A stretch of DNA of 5,406 nt. Source: Clostridia bacterium (GTDB lineage Bacteria > Bacillota > Clostridia > Oscillospirales > CAG-382). The notes under the pieces are model-generated. The model saw only the letters and a program-made list of their open reading frames with translations, was not told where the DNA came from and searched no databases. Below are positions 1 to 4,867 of the stretch, piece by piece (the first letter of the stretch is position 1; each line of letters starts with the position of its first letter). A program made the position numbers and the translations under genes. The DNA lies in contig CAAEDF010000163.1 in assembly GCA_900754535.1 (NCBI GenBank), positions 1 through 5,406 of the forward strand, given 5' to 3'.

Positions 1-2
1 CG

Positions 3-683
3 GATACTTTCGGCGTGGAGCTGCTCGGCTCGCCGGAGGAAGTCGTTGAAAAAAGCGATTATATCATCGTTCTTTCTCCCGACAATCCCGAGCGCCACTG
101 GGATCTTTGCCAGGCTCCGCTGAAGAGCGGAAAGCGCGTATACGTCGACAAGACCTTTGCTTTGTCAAAAAAGATCGCTCAGGATCTTGCAGACCTTGCT
201 GCGGCAAACAATACTCCCTTCTTTTCCTCAAGCGCGCTGAGGTTCGCCGATGAACTCAAGAACGTGAAGCGCGACGGCATCGCGTTCATAAATTCCCGCG
301 GCCCCGGGGATTTCGATACCTACGGTATCCACCAGATAGAGCCGATCGTCGTGCTTATGGGCTCAAAGGCTGAAAACGTTATGGCTGTCGGCGCAGGTAA
401 GCACCAGACTATTGTGATAAGGTTCGCCGGCGGCCGCTCGGCTGTCATGTCTCATTACGGCTGGTCGGGGATCGATTTCAATCTGACCGTCAGCTATGAG
501 GACGGAAGCACCACGCCCGTAACGTCGATGAGCAACACGTTCCCCAACTTTATAACCGAGATGTGCAATTTCTTCGACACCGGTGTCGTCAATGTCGACC
601 CTGCGGAAACCGTTTCTATCATGGGTATCATTGAAGCCGGCAACAAGGCCATCGCTAATCCCGGCGTGTGGATCAACGTCTGA
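3..683 (+). CDS. Gfo/Idh/MocA-family oxidoreductase, 5'-truncated by window edge
   Basis: The frame is open from the first bases to TGA at 681-683, giving about 226 residues. What is present is the end of a Rossmann half (SDYIIVLSP, where family members describe the nucleotide-binding sheet) and the C-terminal alpha/beta substrate domain. The segment VYVDKTFALS, with Lys at 150-152, sits where the family has its E-K-P motif (here D-K-T). The His in YGIHQIEP (330-332) lies where the family carries a conserved histidine near the active site. The N-terminal dinucleotide-binding glycine motif, roughly 70-100 residues, lies upstream of the window. Members are NAD(P)-dependent cytoplasmic dehydrogenases acting mainly on sugars, inositols or amino sugars; the substrate cannot be told here. 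The gene ends 37 bases before its own terminator, so it closes its transcription unit. Confidence 0.8.
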   Translation, partial: DTFGVELLGSPEEVVEKSDYIIVLSPDNPERHWDLCQAPLKSGKRVYVDKTFALSKKIAQDLADLAAANNTPFFSSSALRFADELKNVKRDGIAFINSRGPGDFDTYGIHQIEPIVVLMGSKAENVMAVGAGKHQTIVIRFAGGRSAVMSHYGWSGIDFNLTVSYEDGSTTPVTSMSNTFPNFITEMCNFFDTGVVNVDPAETVSIMGIIEAGNKAIANPGVWINV

Positions 684-720
684 TTATGGCATGAACATAT
701 AAATATCAGGCAGGAGTGCA

Positions 721-763
721 GGCGGCCTTCTCCGTTTCGGAGCGGGCCGCCTTATCGCTTTTT
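721..763 (+). terminator. Intrinsic terminator after the oxidoreductase gene
   Basis: GGCGGCC (721-727) pairs with GGCCGCC (745-751). After a 2x2 internal loop, CTCCG (730-734) pairs with CGGAG (738-742) around a TTT loop. A run of five T follows at 759-763, seven bases past the stem, which is slightly further than ideal. It separates the oxidoreductase from nrdR. Confidence 0.75.
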
Positions 764-791
764 CGTATGCGAGCTTTTTTCAAGATTTTTA

Positions 792-820
792 TTGTTTTTT
801 TTGTTTTTCTGTGATATAAT
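792..820 (+). promoter_or_regulatory. Sigma-A promoter of nrdR
   Basis: A perfect TATAAT at 815-820 is preceded by TG at 812-813, an extended -10. TTGTTT at 792-797 is a weak -35 with exactly 17 bp spacing. Transcription should start near 827, giving a leader of about 35 nt. The upstream stretch is T-rich. I could not identify a NrdR-box pair overlapping it. Confidence 0.75.
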
Positions 821-861
821 TAAATAAAAACTTTTAAGTTCAGGAAAGCGAGGGAACTGCC

Positions 862-1320
862 GTGAAATGCCCGGCGTGCTCACATCCTAAAAGCATGGTT
901 GTCGATTCCCGTCCGTCTGCCGACGGATCTTCGATCCGCAGACGCCGCGAATGTCTGCATTGCCAGAAAAGATTCACTACATACGAGACAATTGAGACAG
1001 TTCCGATCATAGTTGTAAAAAAGGACAAATCGCGCGAGACGTTTGACCGCAACAAGGTGCTTAACAGCATAATCCGCGCATGCGACAAGCGGCTTGTCAC
1101 AAGGGGCGAGATGGATGCCATCGTGTCCTCTATTGAATCGCAGCTTCAAAACAGCCTTCAGACCGAGGTCCCGTCATCGCAGATAGGCGATATGGTGATG
1201 CAGCGGCTTAAGGACGTAGATGAGGTCGCCTATGTCCGTTTCGCATCGGTATACCGGCAGTTCAAGGATATTGACGCGTTTATTGACGAGCTTAACAAGC
1301 TGCTTGCGGAAAGAAAATAA
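862..1320 (+). CDS. nrdR: Transcriptional repressor NrdR
   Basis: NrdR is the zinc-finger, ATP-cone repressor that binds NrdR boxes upstream of ribonucleotide reductase operons and senses (d)ATP. The 152-residue product has the expected family length. The zinc ribbon uses Cys3, Cys6, Cys31 and Cys34, and the characteristic DSRP...SIRRRRECLHC...RFTTYE block spans about residues 15-42. An ATP-cone domain follows from about 49 to 139, starting IIVVKKDKSRETFDRNKV. The start is GTG at 862, preceded by GAGGGA (850-855) at 6 nt spacing; the first residues MKCPAC match the family start, so no longer form is needed. It is flanked by its own promoter and a strong terminator, so it is probably monocistronic. 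No ribonucleotide reductase gene is in the window, so its targets lie elsewhere. Confidence 0.96.
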   Translation: MKCPACSHPKSMVVDSRPSADGSSIRRRRECLHCQKRFTTYETIETVPIIVVKKDKSRETFDRNKVLNSIIRACDKRLVTRGEMDAIVSSIESQLQNSLQTEVPSSQIGDMVMQRLKDVDEVAYVRFASVYRQFKDIDAFIDELNKLLAERK

Positions 1321-1347
1321 ATACCTTGGCTTTTGCGCCTTTACAGC

Positions 1348-1383
1348 GCGGCGGACAGAGAGCACTTCTTCCGCCGCTTTTTT
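1348..1383 (+). terminator. Intrinsic terminator of nrdR
   Basis: GCGGCGGA (1348-1355) pairs perfectly with TCCGCCGC (1370-1377) across a 14-nt loop. Six T follow directly at 1378-1383. It begins 27 bases after the nrdR stop. The 10-mer CTTTACAGCG, which recurs in the terminator array near 1840 and 2038, runs into its left arm. Confidence 0.9.
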
Positions 1384-1621
1384 ATAACGGGGACGGCTGT
1401 TTATGCTTTCTGCCGGGATTTTCCGGCTTTTATATGTCATGTCGGTTTTTTTTATGGCCGGCGGCGATATTTCCCGGGAAATAAGTATATATCAAATTGC
1501 CGCGTTCTGATTTATTTGTTTGTTGCTCTGTGTCTTAGATGCCGTCCGGCCTTCTTCTGCCGCGATTGAAGGAGAGAGCAAAGCTGATTTCAAAAAAATC
1601 GGAATAAAAGCCAAATACATC
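1384..1621. other. Intergenic region without a convincing gene
   Basis: No reading frame here has both a ribosome binding site and protein-like composition. The stretch holds a small hairpin with four T at 1412-1431 (GCCGG/CCGGC, a possible backup terminator), a perfect 16-bp palindrome at 1468-1483, and a weak inverted pair CCTTC/GAAGG near 1550-1573. I recognise no known RNA family. Confidence 0.6.
1468..1483. repeat. Perfect 16-bp palindrome
   Basis: TATTTCCC (1468-1475) is followed with no gap by its exact complement GGGAAATA (1476-1483). Lacking a loop, it suits a dimeric protein binding site better than an RNA hairpin. The nearest promoter I see is that of the tRNA, about 140 bases downstream, so its target is unclear. 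Confidence 0.5.
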
Positions 1622-1650
1622 TTGATTTTATTCACAAAACATTGTATAAT
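1622..1650 (+). promoter_or_regulatory. Sigma-A promoter of the tRNA gene
   Basis: TTGATT at 1622-1627 and a perfect TATAAT at 1645-1650 are separated by 17 bp. Transcription would start near 1657, about 19 nt before the mature tRNA 5' end, as expected for a single stable RNA gene. Confidence 0.85.
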
Positions 1651-1675
1651 AAAAAAGTCATATGAAAGGCGATGC

Positions 1676-1752
1676 GGAGGCATAGCTCAGTTGGTCAGAG
1701 CGCACGGTTCACATCCGTGAGGTCGCAGGTTCGAGCCCTGCTGTCTCCACCA
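1676..1752 (+). tRNA. tRNA-Val (anticodon CAC), CCA encoded
   Basis: The full cloverleaf can be drawn. Acceptor 1676-1682 pairs with 1742-1748, with one G-T pair. The D stem is GCTC/GAGC (1685-1688, 1698-1701). The anticodon stem CACGG/CCGTG (1703-1707, 1715-1719) carries the loop TTCACAT with anticodon CAC at 1710-1712, reading GUG. The variable loop is AGGTC, and the T stem GCAGG/CCTGC carries loop TTCGAGC. The discriminator is A at 1749 and CCA is encoded at 1750-1752. A35, C36 and A73 agree with valine identity in bacteria. It has its own promoter and stands alone. The 3' quarter can also pair with the trailer (see 1730-1765). Confidence 0.95.
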
Positions 1753-1765
1753 AGCAGGGCTTGGA
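1730..1765 (+). repeat. Inverted repeat joining tRNA T arm and trailer
   Basis: Bases 1730-1742 (T loop, 3' side of the T stem and first acceptor base) can form 13 consecutive pairs with 1753-1765 just downstream, including two G-T pairs. The central nine, AGCCCTGCT with AGCAGGGCT, are perfect Watson-Crick. The 10-nt loop would hold the acceptor 3' strand and CCA. No T-tract follows, so it is not an obvious terminator. In the primary transcript it would compete with the T arm. Confidence 0.55.
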
Positions 1766-1768
1766 GCC

Positions 1769-1797
1769 AAACGCGCTCTAAGCGTTTACTTATTTTT
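1769..1797 (+). terminator. Weak terminator-like hairpin after tRNA-Val
   Basis: AAACGC (1769-1774) pairs with GCGTTT (1782-1787) around a 7-nt loop. Five T occur at 1793-1797 after a short gap. The stem is short and AT-rich at its base, so efficiency is doubtful. It is the first of six such elements in a row. Confidence 0.45.
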
Positions 1798-1800
1798 ATC

Positions 1801-1832
1801 AAATGCACACGCGACAAAGCCGGCATTTTTTT
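1801..1832 (+). terminator. Weak hairpin with seven-T tract
   Basis: AAATGC (1801-1806) can pair with GCATTT (1823-1828) over a 16-nt loop, inside which GCCGGC is self-complementary. Seven T run from 1826 to 1832, overlapping the right arm. It is marginal alone and is listed because it continues the series. Confidence 0.3.
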
Positions 1833-1837
1833 AGTTC

Positions 1838-1853
1838 TTCTTTACAGCGTGAC
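1838..1853 (+). repeat. 16-nt direct repeat, copy 1 (TTCTTTACAGCGTGAC)
   Basis: Identical to 2036-2051. Both copies lead straight into a GC-rich hairpin with a six-T tail. A related version, CTATACAGCG, is at 1938-1947, and CTTTACAGCG is at 1339-1348 before the nrdR terminator. The three copies in the array lie 98 and 100 bases apart. Confidence 0.75.
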
Positions 1854-1891
1854 GCCGGACCCAATTCGTTTTGGGTTCGGCGTTATTTTTT
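1852..1891 (+). terminator. Strong intrinsic terminator
   Basis: A 13-bp stem, 1852-1864 with 1871-1883, has one G-T pair (1858/1877) and a 6-nt loop TTCGTT. It is followed by TA and six T at 1886-1891. This is the best hairpin of the series and probably the main stop for tRNA-Val transcription. Confidence 0.85.
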
Positions 1892-1963
1892 ATGTTTGAC
1901 TGCCCGTCCGAATTGTTTGTCATCTTTTTCTGTCCCTCTATACAGCGGCGAGTGGCCGCAGGC

Positions 1964-2004
1964 AAAACGTGCACTTTGCTTTTTTCAAAGTGAGTTTTCT
2001 TTTT
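1964..2004 (+). terminator. Terminator-like hairpin with split T-tract
   Basis: CACTTTG (1972-1978) pairs with CAAAGTG (1986-1992) around a T-rich 7-nt loop. AAAAC (1964-1968) and GTTTT (1994-1998) add a lower stem after a 3x1 internal loop. The tail reads TTTTCTTTTT (1995-2004). A separate small GCGGC/GCCGC hairpin precedes it at 1946-1958. Confidence 0.55.
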
Positions 2005-2035
2005 CCCGCGTTTATAACCGCCATCTTTTCAATGT

Positions 2036-2051
2036 TTCTTTACAGCGTGAC
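2036..2051 (+). repeat. 16-nt direct repeat, copy 2
   Basis: Exact second copy of 1838-1853. The sequence upstream is also similar: CATCTTTT plus a T-rich run precedes this copy and also precedes the degenerate copy at 1938. This suggests a longer, decayed tandem unit of roughly 100 bases. Confidence 0.75.
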
Positions 2052-2053
2052 TG

Positions 2054-2098
2054 CGGAGACTGTTGTCGGGTGATTCCCGAAGCGGCCTCCGATTTTTT
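2054..2098 (+). terminator. Two-step hairpin with six-T tract
   Basis: CGGAG (2054-2058) pairs with CTCCG (2087-2091). Inside, TCGGG (2066-2070) pairs with CCCGA (2076-2080) around TGATT, with an unpaired internal loop between the two helices. Six T follow at 2093-2098. The layout (16-nt repeat, hairpin, ATTTTTTAT) matches the element at 1838-1892. Confidence 0.65.
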
Positions 2099-2154
2099 AT
2101 CCGGTCTTTGTTCATTTGTTAAAAAACCTTACGGAATAATGCTCTAAGCCGGCC

Positions 2155-2189
2155 TGCCGAATGCGGTGTGATCTGTTCGGCACTTTTTT
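2155..2189 (+). terminator. Intrinsic terminator, last of the series
   Basis: TGCCGAA (2155-2161) pairs perfectly with TTCGGCA (2176-2182) across a 14-nt loop. Six T follow at 2184-2189. It closes the array about 90 bases before the candidate promoter of the large secreted-protein gene. Confidence 0.75.
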
Positions 2190-2224
2190 GTCAGCGATAG
2201 GAACTCCGTTTTTGCATCGCAATA

Positions 2225-2240
2225 ATTAAAATGTTTTAAT
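2225..2240. repeat. AT-only inverted repeat upstream of the wall-protein promoter
   Basis: ATTAAAA (2225-2231) and TTTTAAT (2234-2240) are perfect complements around TG. It lies about 40 bases upstream of the candidate -35 and could be an operator. In such AT-rich DNA chance is a fair explanation. Confidence 0.3.
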
Positions 2241-2278
2241 ATAAGTTTTGTTTTTATGTATTTTCGCACAACAATATA

Positions 2279-2307
2279 TTGATTTTAATGTCATTTTATG
2301 TTAAAAT
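2279..2307 (+). promoter_or_regulatory. Candidate sigma-A promoter of the RHS-type gene
   Basis: TTGATT (2279-2284) and TAAAAT (2302-2307) are spaced by 17 bp, giving a start near 2314. ATTTTAA (2282-2288) and TTAAAAT (2301-2307) form an inverted repeat across spacer and -10, a possible repressor site. A weaker alternative is TTAATG (2344-2349) with TATGAT (2367-2372), also 17 bp apart. Confidence 0.5.
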
Positions 2308-2313
2308 TTAGAT

Positions 2314-2459
2314 ACATAATTTTCCTTTTATAAAAGACCCCATTTAATGACCGTGAAAACGCGAAGTATGATTTAATAGAAATAATGTATGGGTAGCCCG
2401 GTGAAGTTTGTAAAACACAAAAGAGCAAAACAGTATTTAAAATAAATGGAGAAAAGAGA
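2314..2459 (+). other. 5' leader of the RHS-type gene, no recognised element
   Basis: If transcription starts near 2314, the leader is about 145 nt. It holds a possible long-range pairing of ACCC (2337-2340) and AT (2342-2343) with ATGGGT (2389-2394), and a small GGG/CCC turn at 2391-2399. The ribosome binding site GGAGA (2448-2452) lies 7 nt before the ATG. I compared it from memory with cyclic-dinucleotide riboswitches and saw no match to their conserved cores. Confidence 0.35.
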
Positions 2460-4103
2460 ATGCGTACAAAAAGCTGTATCTGGAGGACATTTTTGTGCCT
2501 GACGCTTGCGGTCGCACTGCTTGCGGGGGGAATACCGGCGGCGGCTTATCAGGCGCTGGGGAGCATAAGCTTTACGGATTTTTCCACAGACGGCGAGTCG
2601 CCTGAGAGCGGAACATCCGCGGCGGCGCCGGAAATATTTGATGACGATAATTTTGAGGTGGTGGGCGAGGAATCATCGCTGCGTACCGAAACCGGCAAGG
2701 TGTTCAGACTTTCCGACGGCGGCTATGCGGCCGTGGATTACGGTCGCGCAGTCCATTATCTCGATGACGGCGAATGGCGGGATTATGATAACAGCCTTAC
2801 ATATACGACCGCATCGGATGAGTTCGACACGGCCGGATATGAAAATGCATCAAGCGATCTCAGAGTGAGGTTCTCACCCAATTCCGCTTCGGGACATCTT
2901 GTCCGTATTCAAACGGAGCACGGAAGCATTCGCCTGTCATTGGCAGGAGCGGAAAAAAGTCGTCAGGCAATTCTTTGCGAGTCTTCTTCGCTGGATGAAA
3001 ATTCTGCGGATAACGATCCGCTTTCGCTTGATAATCTGACGTCAGGCGTAATCTATCGGGATATTCTTGATAATACGGATATCGAATACCGCCTTGACGG
3101 CGGCGCTTTGAAGGAGAACATAATTGTTCACGCCCGTAAAAGCGGAGAATACAGCTATACCTTTGAGCTGAAGCTGAACGGATTGACGCCTGTTCTTGAA
3201 AATGACGGCGATGTGCGGCTGGTCGATGCCGAAACGGACGAAACGGCGCTTGTAATCCCGAAAGGATATATGTATGACGCGGCCGGCGCGGATTCCGCAG
3301 CGGTAAGTTATTCGCTTGCCGAGTCAAACGGCAACCGGTGGCTGCTTACCGTTACGGCGGACAGCACATGGATAAATTCGCCCGACCGCGTGTTTCCGGT
3401 GACTGTCGATCCGACCGTCGTACGCACGAACCACACGGTGTACAGCAACATCAAGGATTGTTACGTGTATGACGGGCAGACTGACGCAAACGGCAGCTAT
3501 GCATGGATGTACGCCGGATATACAGGCGGCAAGGCATATTATTCTCTTGTGGGCATCCGCGCTCTTCCCGAACTTCCTGCATCCGCGGTCGTCATCCGCG
3601 CTACGCTCGGATTGCGCGCGATAGAAGTGCTTGGGGGCTCAGTGACGCTTTCGGCCCACGCCGTGACCGGTGAATGGGAGTCCGAAACGGCAGTATGGAG
3701 CACAAAGCCTTCGTTTGATTCCGTGGTGCTTGATTACCGCACGATAGACGGCAACGGAACATATGATTTTGATATAACATCTCTGGCTCAGGACTGGTAC
3801 GCGGGCCGCGAACAGAGCGCCAACGGTGTATTGCTGCGCGAGCTTACCGCGTCAACGGGGAATCGCGTCAAACTCTCTACGGCCAACAACAGCAATTACA
3901 ACGCCGCGCATCCGATTTTTGTCGTCGAATACCGTGACGCAAAAGGCCTTGAGGGGATATGGAGCTATTCGACACATTCCCTCGGTGAATCGGGAACAGG
4001 TTATGTAAACCGTTTCAACGGGAACCTTGTATACAATTACGGCGATACTGTTACGGACGGCAATATACTGCCGGTTACGGTGGGCCATGTATTTAATACA
4101 TAA
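2460..4103 (+). CDS. Secreted DNRLRE-domain protein, N-terminal part of an RHS/YD-repeat wall-associated protein
   Basis: The ATG follows GGAGA at 7 nt. Residues 1-29 form a signal peptide: basic start, hydrophobic core about 11-24, and an AAA-Y cleavage site near 29. After an acidic linker comes the block KVFRLSDGGYAAVDYG...VHYLDDGEWRDYDNSL (about 80-113), typical of the N-terminal region of clostridial RHS-type wall proteins. A beta-rich region ends in FPVTVDPT (312-319). A DNRLRE-type domain follows, about 322-493, with the WSTKP and DITSLAQDWY motifs. The last 50 residues (GLEGIWSYSTHSLGESGTGYV...GNLVYNY...ILPVTVGHVFNT) are the linker that in full-length relatives leads into YD repeats. 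Translation stops there at TAA 4101-4103, so the repeat barrel, the self-cleaving protease part and the variable toxin tip are missing. It is likely exported but probably a truncated remnant; a stand-alone surface protein is possible. Confidence 0.8.
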   Translation: MRTKSCIWRTFLCLTLAVALLAGGIPAAAYQALGSISFTDFSTDGESPESGTSAAAPEIFDDDNFEVVGEESSLRTETGKVFRLSDGGYAAVDYGRAVHYLDDGEWRDYDNSLTYTTASDEFDTAGYENASSDLRVRFSPNSASGHLVRIQTEHGSIRLSLAGAEKSRQAILCESSSLDENSADNDPLSLDNLTSGVIYRDILDNTDIEYRLDGGALKENIIVHARKSGEYSYTFELKLNGLTPVLENDGDVRLVDAETDETALVIPKGYMYDAAGADSAAVSYSLAESNGNRWLLTVTADSTWINSPDRVFPVTVDPTVVRTNHTVYSNIKDCYVYDGQTDANGSYAWMYAGYTGGKAYYSLVGIRALPELPASAVVIRATLGLRAIEVLGGSVTLSAHAVTGEWESETAVWSTKPSFDSVVLDYRTIDGNGTYDFDITSLAQDWYAGREQSANGVLLRELTASTGNRVKLSTANNSNYNAAHPIFVVEYRDAKGLEGIWSYSTHSLGESGTGYVNRFNGNLVYNYGDTVTDGNILPVTVGHVFNT

Positions 4104-4331
4104 GAAACAGTTCCGAAGCAGCGCAGCTGTGCCGAATGCAAGGTTGAAGTTTGCCGCACTGATTGCGATGGTTGCATCGATTGCCTGAAATGTGGCGGCA
4201 AAGGTTTGCGATATTCCCGCTATTTGCATATCAAAGTTTGCCTTCATGTTTGCGGCGGAAGCAGAAACAGCTTGATCAAATAACGTGAGTTCGTTTGTCA
4301 TGGTTTTGACGTCAATTGTTGATGTTTGCAT
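4104..4331 (-). pseudogene. Minus-strand reading frame, possible truncated gene start
   Basis: On the minus strand an ATG at 4331-4329 is preceded by AGAAAGGG (4348-4341) with 9-nt spacing. The following 76 codons give a smooth, helix-friendly, Ala/Ser/Asn/Phe-rich protein without Cys until the end (for example LFDQAVSASAANMKANFD, then MQIAGISQTFAATFQAID). The frame then runs antisense into the RHS-type gene as far as 3852, which cannot be natural coding. If it is real, only its N-terminus survives and the junction lies near 4104-4120, tail to tail with the truncated RHS gene. I do not recognise the family. Against it, its start codon overlaps a good plus-strand -10 box, and no promoter of its own is evident. 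Confidence 0.3.
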
Positions 4332-4334
4332 AAT
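4306..4334 (+). promoter_or_regulatory. Sigma-A promoter of the first DUF2500-like gene
   Basis: TTGACG (4306-4311) and CATAAT (4329-4334) are 17 bp apart, each one mismatch from consensus. Transcription would start near 4341, giving a leader of about 30 nt with TAGGAG. This would make the pair independent of the upstream RHS-type gene. The -10 overlaps the start codon of the minus-strand frame. Confidence 0.6.
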
Positions 4335-4341
4335 TGATTTC

Positions 4342-4404
4342 CCTTTCTGATTTTGATAGGAGTTGAGAGAATGAAAAAGAGATTTAATTGGCTGGGTTTG
4401 CTTA
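4342..4404 (+). repeat. 63-bp exact repeat, copy 1
   Basis: Bases 4342-4404 are identical to 4868-4930. The block covers the leader, the TAGGAG ribosome binding site, the start codon and the first 11 codons of each paralogue. Identity ends abruptly on the right (T versus G at the next base). It decays on the left into a recognisably related stretch back to about 4306 and 4830. Confidence 0.95.
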
Positions 4405-4811
4405 TTATCGTTATATATGCAGGAGTTTTTGTTTTTTGTATTGTGAAGGCGATAATTGGTGATCCAGATACTTGGGTTTCCATAGCGTTATTCTGGGGAG
4501 TACTTGGCGGATTGCTTGCATATTTTGGATGGTCGTACTCACAGCAACATTCCTTAAAAGAGACAAAAGAACATGCCGTGCTTATATCTCGAACCACGAA
4601 AACGGAACAACATTGGCGCAATGGGCATTCTGTTACAGACAGCATACCTGTTTTGGTTTTCGCCCTTCAAGATGGTCGGCATATGGCCTTTGAATCGAAG
4701 AGCAGACTGGCGTTGAAACTCTATAACGTACTTCGCTGTGGAGACTCGGGAACCTTGACTTATAGAAAGGGTAAAAGACATATATATTTCATTGATTTTG
4801 TGCGCGATTAA
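4371..4811 (+). CDS. Small two-helix membrane protein with DUF2500-like C-terminal domain (paralogue 1)
   Basis: The product has 146 residues. The start is ATG 4371, with TAGGAG (4357-4362) at 8 nt; a TTG start at 4353 is in frame but would sit inside the ribosome binding site. A basic MKKR start is followed by two hydrophobic helices, about 8-29 and 36-56, joined by a short GDPDT loop. The soluble domain (about 60-146) has SIPVLVFALQDGR (91-103) and ends LRCGDSGTLTYRKGKRHIYFIDF (121-143). That pattern, a strand with an F-x-L-x-DG step, then L-x-x-GD-x-GTL-x-Y and a final aromatic strand, resembles DUF2500 proteins such as E. coli YhhM, whose function is unknown. The domain is inferred to lie at the cytoplasmic face. 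Next to a truncated RHS-type toxin gene, it could be an immunity protein, but nothing in the sequence proves that. It is visibly more AT-rich than the RHS-type gene. Confidence 0.75.
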   Translation: MKKRFNWLGLLIIVIYAGVFVFCIVKAIIGDPDTWVSIALFWGVLGGLLAYFGWSYSQQHSLKETKEHAVLISRTTKTEQHWRNGHSVTDSIPVLVFALQDGRHMAFESKSRLALKLYNVLRCGDSGTLTYRKGKRHIYFIDFVRD

Positions 4812-4829
4812 ACCCATATCAAAATGGAA

Positions 4830-4858
4830 TTAATGTTAATTGAAGTTGTTTTTACGGA
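4830..4858 (+). promoter_or_regulatory. Degenerate copy of the paralogue-1 promoter
   Basis: TTAATG (4830-4835) and TACGGA (4853-4858), 17 bp apart, align with TTGACG and CATAAT of the first copy. The -10 is poor, so the second gene is probably transcribed mainly by readthrough from the first; no terminator lies between them. Confidence 0.3.
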
Positions 4859-4867
4859 TTTCATTTT

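Noticed and set aside
1520..1899. Two reading frames crossing the tRNA (ending GGIAQLVRAHGSHP, and starting MRRHSSVGQSARFTS)
   Set aside because: These peptides are the familiar false translations of tRNA genes; the bases are fully explained by tRNA-Val.
1838..2140. Short CRISPR-like array
   Set aside because: Only two exact repeats about 200 bases apart plus one degenerate copy; the intervals are terminator hairpins, not unique spacers, and no cas gene is present.
1803..2147. Open frame of 114 codons containing SLQRD twice
   Set aside because: It runs through three hairpin-plus-T-tract terminators, has no ribosome binding site, and its repeated SLQRD is just the translated 16-nt DNA repeat.
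2337..2420. Cyclic-dinucleotide riboswitch in the RHS-type leader
   Set aside because: GGGTAGCCCGG is superficially suggestive, but the conserved cores of those riboswitches are absent in the remaining leader.
2860..3327. Minus-strand open frame of 155 codons inside the RHS-type gene
   Set aside because: Arg/Pro-rich antisense shadow of a well-supported coding region, with no sign of its own gene structure.
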